12,554 nt of DNA, taken from an uncultured Eubacteriales bacterium (GTDB taxonomy: Bacteria; Bacillota; Clostridia; Peptostreptococcales; Anaerovoracaceae). The translations under genes and the position numbers were made by a program. Location of the stretch: the NCBI GenBank assembly GCA_902765035.1, contig CACWYF010000013.1, positions 1 through 12,554 of the forward strand, read 5' to 3'. Position 1 is the first letter of the stretch; the number at the start of each line of letters is the position of its first letter. The notes below the pieces were generated by a model. The model worked only from the letters and a program-made list of their open reading frames with translations. It was not told where the DNA came from and ran no database searches. Shown here piece by piece: positions 1-6,667 of the stretch.

Positions 1-1
1 C

Positions 2-2242
2 GCTCAGGGAGAGAAGGAGGATGTCGATGCCTTTTTCGATGACCTTCTCCATAATCCTCCAGAGAGAGCGATCATCCTGAAGCTCGACAGAGCGGATGCA
101 CCTGAGAATATAGGCACGGCAGACAGCTTTGAGATAATAGAGAGCGCCAAGGTGCAGGGCGAGATATTCGTTTCGCCTGATATAGCCATATGCGACAAGT
201 GCAAGAAGGAATTATATGACCCGGAGGACAGAAGATATCTTCATCCGTTCATAAACTGCACATCATGCGGTCCGCGTACCACGATACTCGACGGTATGCC
301 GTATGACAGGATCAGAACGAGCATGTCGGAATTCCCGATGTGCCCTCAGTGTGAGTACGAGTATACACATTCCGAGACGAGAAGGTATGATGCTCAGCCG
401 GTATGCTGCAATGAATGCGGCCCGCAGGTCTACCTGATACCGACTGACGGAAGCGCAGAGCTTCCTGTCGATGTTAAGAAGCTTCCGAAATGGAAGAAAG
501 ACGGCCCTGCGATCACGGAGATAAGACGTATAGTCAGCAGCGGCGGGATAGTTGCTATCAAGGGAATCGGTGGATTCCATCTCTGCTGCGACGCTACGAA
601 CCAGGAGGCTGTTCAGAGGCTGAGAGACATTAAACCGAGACCTGCCAAGCCTTTTGCCGTAATGATGAAGGACCTTGACACTGTCAGAAGAGAATGCATC
701 ACAGATCCTCAGCAGGAGGAGATAATAGACGGTCATCAGAAGCCGATAATAGTCATGCTGCCGTATGCTCCTGTACAGCTCCTGCTGTTCGATTATCCTG
801 ACGGCATAGTGATGCCTGACTGTCTGGTCATGACCAGCGGAAATGTGTCAGGCGCAGCCATCTGCAGGGACGATGAGGATGCGGTCAGAGAACTCTCGAG
901 GATGTGCGACATGATACTGTCCCACAACCGTCTCATAAGACTGAGAGCCGATGACTCTGTCATGGACTTCCACCGGGGAGAGCCGTACATGATAAGGCGC
1001 TCAAGAGGATATGCGCCGCTTCCGTTCATGCTGGATATGCCTTGCGAGGGCAATATCCTGGCCGTAGGAGGAGAGCTCAAAAACACATTCTGTGTTGCGA
1101 AGAACCATCTTTTCTATCCTTCGCCATATGTCGGAGATACAGAGGATCTTCGCACGGTAAGAGCCCTTAAGGAATCCATGAAGAGGATGTGCGACCTTCT
1201 TGAGTCACAGCCTGAGCTCGTCGCATGCGACAAGCATCCTAAATACAACACCACAGCGGTGGCCCATGAGCTGGGGCTTCCGGTAATGGAGATCCAGCAT
1301 CACTACGCTCATATCGCTTCATGCCTTGCGGAAAACAACCGCACCGACAGGGTCATAGGGGTATCCTTCGACGGTACGGGATACGGCGATGACGGCAGTG
1401 TATGGGGCGGCGAGTACATGACAGCTGACCTTGACGGATATGAAAGAGCCGGACACATAAGTCCTTTCCTTCAGAGCGGCGGGGATGTATCAGCAAAGGA
1501 AGGCTGGAGAATAGCAGTTTCCATGCTCTACGGAGCATGCAGAGATAAAGAAAAGACAGAGAAGTTCGTCAGAGAACTGGACCTGTGCGGAGATCAGGAA
1601 CTCAGAATGCAGTTCATGATGGCAGACAGGAACATAAACAGCATCAGATCTACAAGCGCCGGAAGGCTGTTTGATGCAGTCAGTGCAGTCCTCGGTGTGA
1701 GGAAGAAGTCGACCTTCGAAGGTGAGGCTTCAACAACTCTTCAGTATACGGCCGAGCGTTACAGCGAGGATCCGGGAAGAAGCAGATATACAGAAGAGAG
1801 AGGCGCAGCAGTCAGGACGGAAACAGAACCTGACGGAAATGAGTGCCTTGTACACGATACACAGGACCTCTTCATGTGGCTGACTGAGGAAAGACTCAGA
1901 GGTGTATCGCAGGAGGAGCTGGCGTGGGAGTTCCATCAGGCTCTTGCTGACGGCATCGTGAAGACCTGCTGCATCCTCAGAGAGACAAGCGGCATCAGCA
2001 CAGCTGCTCTCAGCGGAGGCGTGTTCCAGAACCGGCTGCTTCTCAGGATGTGCGAGGACGGACTTAAGAATGAAGGTTTTGAAGTGCTGATCCACAGCAT
2101 GGTCCCACCTAATGACGGAGGCATATGCCTCGGACAGGCGGCTGTGGCAATGAGAGAACTTCTCAGGAGAAAAGGACTTGATGTAAATGCGCGTGATGAG
2201 AGCGAGTCTGTAAACGGCAAGCTCCAGAGCGTCAGAGGATAG
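2..2242 (+). CDS. hypF: Carbamoyltransferase HypF, 5'-truncated by the window edge
   Basis: HypF transfers the carbamoyl group of carbamoyl phosphate, through carbamoyl-AMP, to the C-terminal cysteine of HypE. This is the first step of cyanide ligand synthesis for [NiFe]-hydrogenases in the cytoplasm. The frame is open from base 2, giving 746 visible residues. The first ~48 match the end of the acylphosphatase domain (FFDDLLHNPP...FEIIES). The catalytic Arg part (VQGVGFRP in the family) lies outside the window. Two zinc fingers follow with exact family spacing: cysteines 64/67, 86/89, 114/117 and 136/139 (visible numbering), i.e. CX2C-X18-CX2C twice. Next come a YrdC-like domain (KGIGGFHL from residue 187; MTSGN) and a Kae1-like domain (HHYAH at 433-437, DGTGYGDDG, SAGRLFDAV, LSGGVFQNRLL, PNDGG near 705). 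No frameshift is seen. hypC follows after 14 bases. The identification is secure; the true start is not visible. Confidence 0.97.
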   Translation, partial: AQGEKEDVDAFFDDLLHNPPERAIILKLDRADAPENIGTADSFEIIESAKVQGEIFVSPDIAICDKCKKELYDPEDRRYLHPFINCTSCGPRTTILDGMPYDRIRTSMSEFPMCPQCEYEYTHSETRRYDAQPVCCNECGPQVYLIPTDGSAELPVDVKKLPKWKKDGPAITEIRRIVSSGGIVAIKGIGGFHLCCDATNQEAVQRLRDIKPRPAKPFAVMMKDLDTVRRECITDPQQEEIIDGHQKPIIVMLPYAPVQLLLFDYPDGIVMPDCLVMTSGNVSGAAICRDDEDAVRELSRMCDMILSHNRLIRLRADDSVMDFHRGEPYMIRRSRGYAPLPFMLDMPCEGNILAVGGELKNTFCVAKNHLFYPSPYVGDTEDLRTVRALKESMKRMCDLLESQPELVACDKHPKYNTTAVAHELGLPVMEIQHHYAHIASCLAENNRTDRVIGVSFDGTGYGDDGSVWGGEYMTADLDGYERAGHISPFLQSGGDVSAKEGWRIAVSMLYGACRDKEKTEKFVRELDLCGDQELRMQFMMADRNINSIRSTSAGRLFDAVSAVLGVRKKSTFEGEASTTLQYTAERYSEDPGRSRYTEERGAAVRTETEPDGNECLVHDTQDLFMWLTEERLRGVSQEELAWEFHQALADGIVKTCCILRETSGISTAALSGGVFQNRLLLRMCEDGLKNEGFEVLIHSMVPPNDGGICLGQAAVAMRELLRRKGLDVNARDESESVNGKLQSVRG

Positions 2243-2248
2243 AGGAGG
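2243..2248 (+). promoter_or_regulatory. Shine-Dalgarno AGGAGG of hypC
   Basis: A perfect AGGAGG begins directly after the hypF stop codon and ends 8 bases before the hypC ATG. It implies independent, efficient initiation of hypC within the hyp message, which fits the need for more of this small chaperone than of HypF. Confidence 0.8.
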
Positions 2249-2256
2249 AAAACAAA

Positions 2257-2463
2257 ATGTGTGTAGGATTACCGGCAAGAGTTGTCAATATCAAGGACGG
2301 AATGGCACTTGTGGATGCTTCGGGTGCAAGAAGACAGGTATCTGCAGAGCTTATAGATGAGCTTGATCCGGGCGATTATGTAATGGTCCACGCAGGGGTT
2401 GCCATTGCGAAGATCACTGCGGATGATGAAGAGGAAACAGACGCACTGCTGGAGGAACTCTAG
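2257..2463 (+). CDS. hypC: Hydrogenase maturation chaperone HypC
   Basis: HypC is a small cytoplasmic chaperone of the HypC/HupF family. It binds HypD and iron, carries the Fe(CN)2CO unit, and delivers it to the hydrogenase large-subunit precursor. The product has 68 residues, somewhat shorter than the usual 75-95. It shows the invariant Met-Cys start (MCVGLPARVV) whose Cys2 contacts iron, and the family core GDYVMVHAGVAIAKI. The acidic C-terminal tail (DDEEETDALLEEL) is typical. The start is fixed by the Cys2 requirement and by a perfect ribosome site 8 bases upstream. hypD begins 4 bases after the stop codon, so the two are almost certainly co-translated, matching their physical complex. 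Confidence 0.96.
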   Translation: MCVGLPARVVNIKDGMALVDASGARRQVSAELIDELDPGDYVMVHAGVAIAKITADDEEETDALLEEL

Positions 2464-2467
2464 GATC

Positions 2468-3529
2468 ATGGCTGAAGGAAACAAAGTCTCTGCAAGAGAG
2501 ATAATAGAGAATTACAGCGGGCCAAAGCTCCGGATAATGGAGGTGTGCGGAACTCATACTCATGAGATATTCCGCCTCGGGATACGCAATATCCTTCCGG
2601 AAAACATAGAGCTCATATCCGGACCGGGATGTCCGGTCTGCGTCACGCCTGTAGGAGTCATAGATGAAGCTGTTTATCTTGCTCAGAAATGCGGCTGCAC
2701 TATCACGACCTTCGGAGACCTCATAAGAGTGCCCGGCACTGAAAAGAGCCTGGCAGGGGCGAGAAGCGAGGGTGCGAAAGTCCAGCCTGTATATACACCG
2801 ACTGACGCAGTTCAGTATGCTGAGGAGCATCCTGATGAACAGGTCGTTTTCCTTGCTGTAGGATTTGAGACAACGACTCCATCTGCCTGCCTCGCCGTCA
2901 GAATGGCGAAAGACAAGGGCATAAAGAACTTCTCACTTCTCACGGCAAACAAGACGATGACAAACGCATACAGGGCGCTCAAGGGGAGTGCAGATGCCTT
3001 CCTGTATCCGGGACATGTGAATGCTGTCACCGGTGCTGACTCATGTGCACAACTTGTGGACGAAGGCATATACGGCGTTGTATGCGGCTTTACTGCCAGG
3101 GAAATACTGACAGCACTGGCAGTGACGATAAGAGGCCTTGAGAAGGGTGAGCCTTTCTTCCGGAACTGCTATCCGAGGGTCGTCACTGACGAGGGAAGCA
3201 TCTCAGGAAAGAAGATAATGGAAGAATTCATGGAGCCGTGCGATTCCGAATGGAGAGGCCTCGGGGTCATTCCGCAGTCAGGACTGAGACTTCGCAGTGA
3301 ATTTGCAGAATACGATGCAAGAGTGAAATATAAGCTGCCTGAGATGAAGGGCAAGCCTAATCCTGCATGCCGCTGCGGTGAAGTGCTGCAGGGCAAATGC
3401 ACACCTGCAGACTGCAAGGTGTTCGGCAAGGGCTGCACACCGCTTCATCCGGTCGGGGCATGCATGGTATCAAATGAAGGAACCTGTGCAGCCTGGTATG
3501 CATACAGAAGGGAGAGCATAAATGAGTAA
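2468..3529 (+). CDS. hypD: Fe-S scaffold protein HypD
   Basis: HypD forms the scaffold complex with HypC on which iron, CO and two cyanides are assembled before insertion into the [NiFe]-hydrogenase large subunit. It has 353 residues, a normal length. Visible motifs are CGTHTHE (Cys27), GPGCPVC (Cys55 and Cys58), GFETTTP, and a C-terminal cysteine-rich block with cysteines 301, 303, 311, 316, 323, 332 and 340 that includes the [4Fe-4S] ligands (RCGEVLQGKC). The frame is open 23 codons further upstream, but that stretch overlaps hypC and looks nothing like the family. The ATG at 2468, just after the hypC stop and with GGAGG at 2451-2455, is therefore chosen. The gene overlaps hypE by 8 bases (ATGAGTAA), which suggests translational coupling. 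Redox-active cysteines are all present, so it should be functional. Confidence 0.97.
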   Translation: MAEGNKVSAREIIENYSGPKLRIMEVCGTHTHEIFRLGIRNILPENIELISGPGCPVCVTPVGVIDEAVYLAQKCGCTITTFGDLIRVPGTEKSLAGARSEGAKVQPVYTPTDAVQYAEEHPDEQVVFLAVGFETTTPSACLAVRMAKDKGIKNFSLLTANKTMTNAYRALKGSADAFLYPGHVNAVTGADSCAQLVDEGIYGVVCGFTAREILTALAVTIRGLEKGEPFFRNCYPRVVTDEGSISGKKIMEEFMEPCDSEWRGLGVIPQSGLRLRSEFAEYDARVKYKLPEMKGKPNPACRCGEVLQGKCTPADCKVFGKGCTPLHPVGACMVSNEGTCAAWYAYRRESINE

Positions 3530-4526
3530 GACAGTAACGCTTGCGCACGGTGCAGGCGGTAAGCAGACATCGGAACTGATACATGAGGTATTTGAATCGC
3601 ATTTCAAAAATCCTCTCTTTACTGCTGATGATGCAGCGATACTTGAGATCGAACCGGGAAAGCTCGCAATGTCGACGGACGGTTTTATCGTTTCCCCGTA
3701 TGAATTCCCGGGCGGAAATGTCGGTAAGCTCTCGATATGCGGAACGGTCAATGACCTGTCATGCATGGGTGCAGAGCCTCTGTATCTTACCTGTGCCTTC
3801 GTGATCGAAGAAGGCTTCCCGATGGACAAGCTTGAAGAGATAGCTGCGGCAATGGAGAAAACTGCTGCCGAAGCAGGCGTGAGGATAGTTGCAGGCGATA
3901 CCAAGGTCGCAGGCAAAGGTCAGGTCGACGGAGTCTTCATCACAACGACCGGCATAGGCCGGATAAGAGACGGCGTCAGGACAGGCGGAGCTCTCGCAAA
4001 GCCGGGTGATGCGGTCATCGTTACAGGTGATGTAGGAAGACACGGATGTACTATACTTCTTGCACGCAATGAGTACGGGATCGAAGCTGATGTGGACAGC
4101 GACTGTGCACCACTGTGGGGAACGGTCAGTTCAGTTCTCGATGCTTCGGATGATATCCATGTTATCCGCGATGCAACAAGAGGAGGAGTGGGTACTGTTC
4201 TGTACGAGATCGCTGAGCAGAGCAATGTCGGCGTAAGGATCGAAGCTGAAGCCGTTCCGGTCGATGATGCTGTAAAGGGCGTATGCGGCATGCTCGGACT
4301 TGAGCCGCTGTACCTCGCCTGCGAAGGGCGTCTTGTAATAATCGCTCCGCGCGAAGAGGCTGATGGCATAGTAGAAGTTCTTCGCAAGGGCAAATACTCA
4401 GGCAATGCTGCGATCATAGGAGAGATAACTGAGGATATGCCGGGCAAAGTAGTCATGACTACAGAGATAGGGGCGGAGACACTGCTGCCGCAGCCGGGCG
4501 GTGAACTGCTGCCGAGGATCTGCTGA
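3522..4526 (+). CDS. hypE: Carbamoyl dehydratase HypE
   Basis: HypE belongs to the PurM/AIR-synthase-like ATPase family. It takes the carbamoyl group from HypF on its C-terminal cysteine and dehydrates it with ATP to thiocyanate, giving the cyanide ligand passed to iron on HypC-HypD. It has 334 residues and ends in the diagnostic PRIC, so the acceptor cysteine is residue 334. Other family features are the start HGAGGKQT, DDAAIL, the nucleotide-binding segment around GTVNDLSCMGAEP, AGDTKV, and the ATRGGVGTVL segment. Translation probably couples to hypD through the 8-base overlap; a purine-rich GGGAGA at 3511 onward serves as a ribosome site. It is the last gene before the operon terminator. 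Confidence 0.97.
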   Translation: MSKTVTLAHGAGGKQTSELIHEVFESHFKNPLFTADDAAILEIEPGKLAMSTDGFIVSPYEFPGGNVGKLSICGTVNDLSCMGAEPLYLTCAFVIEEGFPMDKLEEIAAAMEKTAAEAGVRIVAGDTKVAGKGQVDGVFITTTGIGRIRDGVRTGGALAKPGDAVIVTGDVGRHGCTILLARNEYGIEADVDSDCAPLWGTVSSVLDASDDIHVIRDATRGGVGTVLYEIAEQSNVGVRIEAEAVPVDDAVKGVCGMLGLEPLYLACEGRLVIIAPREEADGIVEVLRKGKYSGNAAIIGEITEDMPGKVVMTTEIGAETLLPQPGGELLPRIC

Positions 4527-4566
4527 TAACAATTCCCGGTGCATTACTGAACCACACACAGACAGG

Positions 4567-4593
4567 GGTGCTGCCTGACAGCAGCACCTTTTT
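4567..4593 (+). terminator. Rho-independent terminator of the hyp operon
   Basis: An 8-bp perfect stem GGTGCTGC / GCAGCACC encloses the six-base loop CTGACA and is followed at once by TTTTT. It lies about 40 bases after the hypE stop. Stem strength and U-tract make this a strong factor-independent terminator that separates the hydrogenase genes from the following unit. Confidence 0.93.
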
Positions 4594-4641
4594 CGATTGA
4601 CTTAATAACGATACAAGCCTTCATCTGACGCAGATATGTGG

Positions 4642-4647
4642 TAAAAT
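4642..4647 (+). promoter_or_regulatory. Candidate extended -10 promoter upstream of the GDPD gene
   Basis: The sequence TGGTAAAAT provides a TAAAAT -10 box with the upstream TG of an extended -10 element. The best -35 (TTCATC at 4620-4625, 16-base spacer) is poor, which is tolerable with an extended -10. It would give a leader of about 70 bases. It competes with a second candidate at 4663-4691. Confidence 0.45.
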
Positions 4648-4662
4648 CTAATAGCGGCCGTC

Positions 4663-4691
4663 TTAACTGAATGTACGGCTGAATGTATAAA
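4663..4691 (+). promoter_or_regulatory. Candidate sigma-A promoter of the GDPD unit
   Basis: TTAACT (4663-4668) and TATAAA (4686-4691) are separated by 17 bases, the ideal spacing for a housekeeping sigma factor, and TG directly precedes the -10. The start site would fall near 4698, leaving a leader of about 27 bases carrying the ribosome site AAGGTGG (4708-4714). This is the better match of the two candidates in the 198-base gap after hypE. Confidence 0.55.
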
Positions 4692-4724
4692 AAATATTAA
4701 CGAAAGCAAGGTGGATACTTCTTT

Positions 4725-5645
4725 ATGAGCGGTAACCGTAGGAAAAGAAAACAGACTAAAAAGATACTTATAATACTGCTGATGACCGTATTATGCGTAC
4801 TGTCGGTATTTTACATTTTCAGCCTGGCACACAGCAGGAATGAAGCGCGGCAGGCAGAAGCTGCTGCAGAGGAAGCTGAGCAGGCTGCATCTGAAGCAGC
4901 TGAAGAGGAAGCTGCACAGGAGGCAGAGACAGCAAAGAACACAGCCGGCTCACGCGTATATGCACACAGGGGCTCGGCCGGTGATGATGAGCTTTCATTC
5001 GCAGCATATGACAAGGCTGTAGAGGCAGGCGCCGGATACATCGAGGCGGATATGGTAGTATCTGCAGACGGAACAGTATATGTGGCGCACGAAGATGAGT
5101 CAAAACCTATGACAGGATATGACGGATACTTCTCCGGCATGTCTGACAGCCAGATAGATTCGCTGACTACAAGGTCGGGAAACAAGGTGCTGAAGCTGAC
5201 AGACCTCTTTGACAAGTATGGAGACTCCGTCACATACATCGTGGATATAAAGTACAATGCTCCGAGAAATGCCGAGGCTTTTGTCAAGACAGTCAAGGAG
5301 TACGGGAATGAAAAGAACGTCGTGGCAGCTTCGTTCCTGCCTAAGGCACTCAGTGCCGTTGAGGAGGAGCTTCCGGATATGACCAAGATATATCTCTGCA
5401 GCGATCAGGGCACCTTCAATGCAGGACTCGGATATTCGTTTGCAGACATACTTTGCGTTCCTGCTGACATCATGAACGCAGATAACCTGAAGGCTGCGCA
5501 CGATAACAGCAAGCAGTTCAGCGCATGGACTCTTAACACGGAAGAAGAGATTAAGAACGCAATAGAACTCGGTGTTGATGCATATTTCACAGATGACTCC
5601 GCGCTGGCAGTCAGACTTGAAGAGGAGAACAGGCCGGCCGAGTAA
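4725..5645 (+). CDS. Membrane-anchored glycerophosphodiester phosphodiesterase family protein
   Basis: GDPD enzymes hydrolyse glycerophosphodiesters to glycerol-3-phosphate and an alcohol using a metal-assisted TIM barrel. The 306-residue product has a basic N terminus (residues 4-13), one hydrophobic segment (14-35) and an Ala/Glu/Gln-rich stretch (39-70) likely forming a helical stalk. An outward-facing GDPD domain follows (77-300). The pattern includes AHRG (His81, Arg82), IEAD (Glu107, Asp109), AHED (His122) and a C-terminal AWTLNTEEEI...GVDAYFTDD segment. The usual PEN(T) after HRG is replaced by DDELSF. The third metal ligand, normally Glu in IEIK, appears as Asp174 in IVDIK, so substrate range or activity may differ. 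The ATG has AAGGTGG ten bases upstream. It is the first gene of a probable three-gene unit. The family call is firm; the substrate is unknown. Confidence 0.87.
   Translation: MSGNRRKRKQTKKILIILLMTVLCVLSVFYIFSLAHSRNEARQAEAAAEEAEQAASEAAEEEAAQEAETAKNTAGSRVYAHRGSAGDDELSFAAYDKAVEAGAGYIEADMVVSADGTVYVAHEDESKPMTGYDGYFSGMSDSQIDSLTTRSGNKVLKLTDLFDKYGDSVTYIVDIKYNAPRNAEAFVKTVKEYGNEKNVVAASFLPKALSAVEEELPDMTKIYLCSDQGTFNAGLGYSFADILCVPADIMNADNLKAAHDNSKQFSAWTLNTEEEIKNAIELGVDAYFTDDSALAVRLEEENRPAE
4845..4935 (+). repeat. Low-complexity Ala/Glu-coding stretch in the GDPD gene
   Basis: This part of the gene is built from near-repeats of GCTGAAGAGGAAGCTGC-like units, such as GCTGCAGAGGAAGCTGA followed by GCTGAAGAGGAAGCTGC. 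It encodes the stalk between membrane anchor and catalytic domain, with Ala and Glu in alternating runs and almost no other residues. It could vary in length between strains by slippage, but nothing here shows that it does. Confidence 0.5.
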
Positions 5646-5674
5646 GGTGTTTTGCATAATACGGGAGAAAATCA

Positions 5675-5680
5675 GGGAGA
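5675..5680 (+). promoter_or_regulatory. Ribosome site deciding the start of the SEC-C gene
   Basis: GGGAGA lies 10 bases before the ATG at 5691. The only earlier start in frame is TTG at 5652, whose nearest purine-rich sequence (AAGGTG at 5644-5649) is only 2 bases away and too close to work. This supports the ATG at 5691. Confidence 0.65.
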
Positions 5681-5690
5681 ACTGATACTG

Positions 5691-6662
5691 ATGGATAATA
5701 AGATGCTTGAGGAAAAGCTGACAGCTCTCGGAGAGACCGAGATGCAGATGTTCAGATTCATGCTGGACAGACCTGCCGGTGCAATACTGACTGTTGAGAC
5801 GGACAAGATGCTGGCACAGATCCTGGCTGAAGACGGCCTCGCAGAGGTAGACGGGGACAAGGTCGTTATCCCGGCAGAGATACGCGATGCATACAGGAAT
5901 ATGTGGTCTGATGAGCTGACCCTGAAATGGCGCAAGCGGAACTGGATGTATAAATGCCTTGAGGCCGGCAGATACCTGTACGGAGTCATGACATGGGATG
6001 TCCTTAAGGATCTCTTCGCGCTGAGATATCCTCACTCAGACATGGATGAGGTGAAGGAACTGTTCGCATCCACACCGGTCTTCTACCAGTGGTTCACAGA
6101 GAGAGACGGGCAGCTTGTGCTGAACGGTTACGAAAAGGACGACTATTATAAATACCTCCTGGATATCCAGAAAGACATACCGTTCTATATCCCGTCGAAG
6201 GAAGAAGTAGAGGAGCTCTATGACAGAGGCTGCCTTATCAGCCGCGAGTCTCACGCAAAACTAAGAGACTTCATTGATGAGACATTCAGCATGGGTTCCG
6301 ATGCTGCAGAACTCAAGATGGCAAGGCTGTATCAGGCTGCCAATGACAGGGCAAGAGTCAACGATGCAGTCGAGATATTCCTTTCCGGAGACGTGGAGGA
6401 CAGCGAAAAGCTGAAATTCCCTTCGGATGAAGCCGAGGTAAAGTTCATCGAGCTGTACATGGAGATGAGCAGGGAATGCCGCACCAGGGACAACCGCGGC
6501 CACGACTGGTATGAGATGACAGCAATCATGGCAGAGAAGAACAGAGCAGCTGAACAGGAAAAGAAAGCGCCTGTCAGACGTGTCAAGATAGGAAGAAATG
6601 AGCCGTGTCCGTGCGGAAGCGGCAGGAAGTATAAGAACTGCTGCGGAAGGAACATAAGCTGA
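5691..6662 (+). CDS. SEC-C motif protein of unknown function
   Basis: I do not recognise the main body of this 323-residue protein. It is soluble, with no signal peptide or membrane segment, is rich in charged residues, and looks mostly helical. The C terminus carries a textbook SEC-C zinc motif, NEPCPCGSGRKYKNCCG, with cysteines 306, 308, 317 and 318. This motif occurs at the end of SecA, where it binds SecB or ribosomes, and on many unrelated proteins as an add-on metal-binding tail. A run of Glu, Lys and Arg (about 285-300) links body and motif. The ATG at 5691 is preferred over an upstream TTG. It sits 45 bases after the GDPD gene and 5 bases before the MATE gene with no terminator between, so co-transcription is likely. 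No function should be assigned from the motif alone. Confidence 0.85.
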   Translation: MDNKMLEEKLTALGETEMQMFRFMLDRPAGAILTVETDKMLAQILAEDGLAEVDGDKVVIPAEIRDAYRNMWSDELTLKWRKRNWMYKCLEAGRYLYGVMTWDVLKDLFALRYPHSDMDEVKELFASTPVFYQWFTERDGQLVLNGYEKDDYYKYLLDIQKDIPFYIPSKEEVEELYDRGCLISRESHAKLRDFIDETFSMGSDAAELKMARLYQAANDRARVNDAVEIFLSGDVEDSEKLKFPSDEAEVKFIELYMEMSRECRTRDNRGHDWYEMTAIMAEKNRAAEQEKKAPVRRVKIGRNEPCPCGSGRKYKNCCGRNIS

Positions 6663-6667
6663 ATCTG

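Noticed and set aside
1730..2278. A 182-codon minus-strand frame opposite the end of hypF.
   Set aside because: It is antisense to the conserved Kae1-like domain of HypF and shows no motif or ribosome site; it is a shadow frame.
2399..2467. An upstream in-frame ATG that would lengthen HypD by 23 residues.
   Set aside because: The extra residues overlap hypC and do not resemble the HypD family; the ATG at 2468 is placed just after the hypC stop.
5652..5690. A TTG start adding 13 residues to the SEC-C protein.
   Set aside because: There is no usable ribosome site before it, while the ATG at 5691 has GGGAGA at a good distance.
5100..6035. A 311-codon open frame on the minus strand across the end of the GDPD gene and the start of the SEC-C gene.
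   Set aside because: It lies opposite two well-supported genes, its translation is rich in Cys, Arg and Leu with no recognisable domain, and it is explained by the codon pattern of the + strand.
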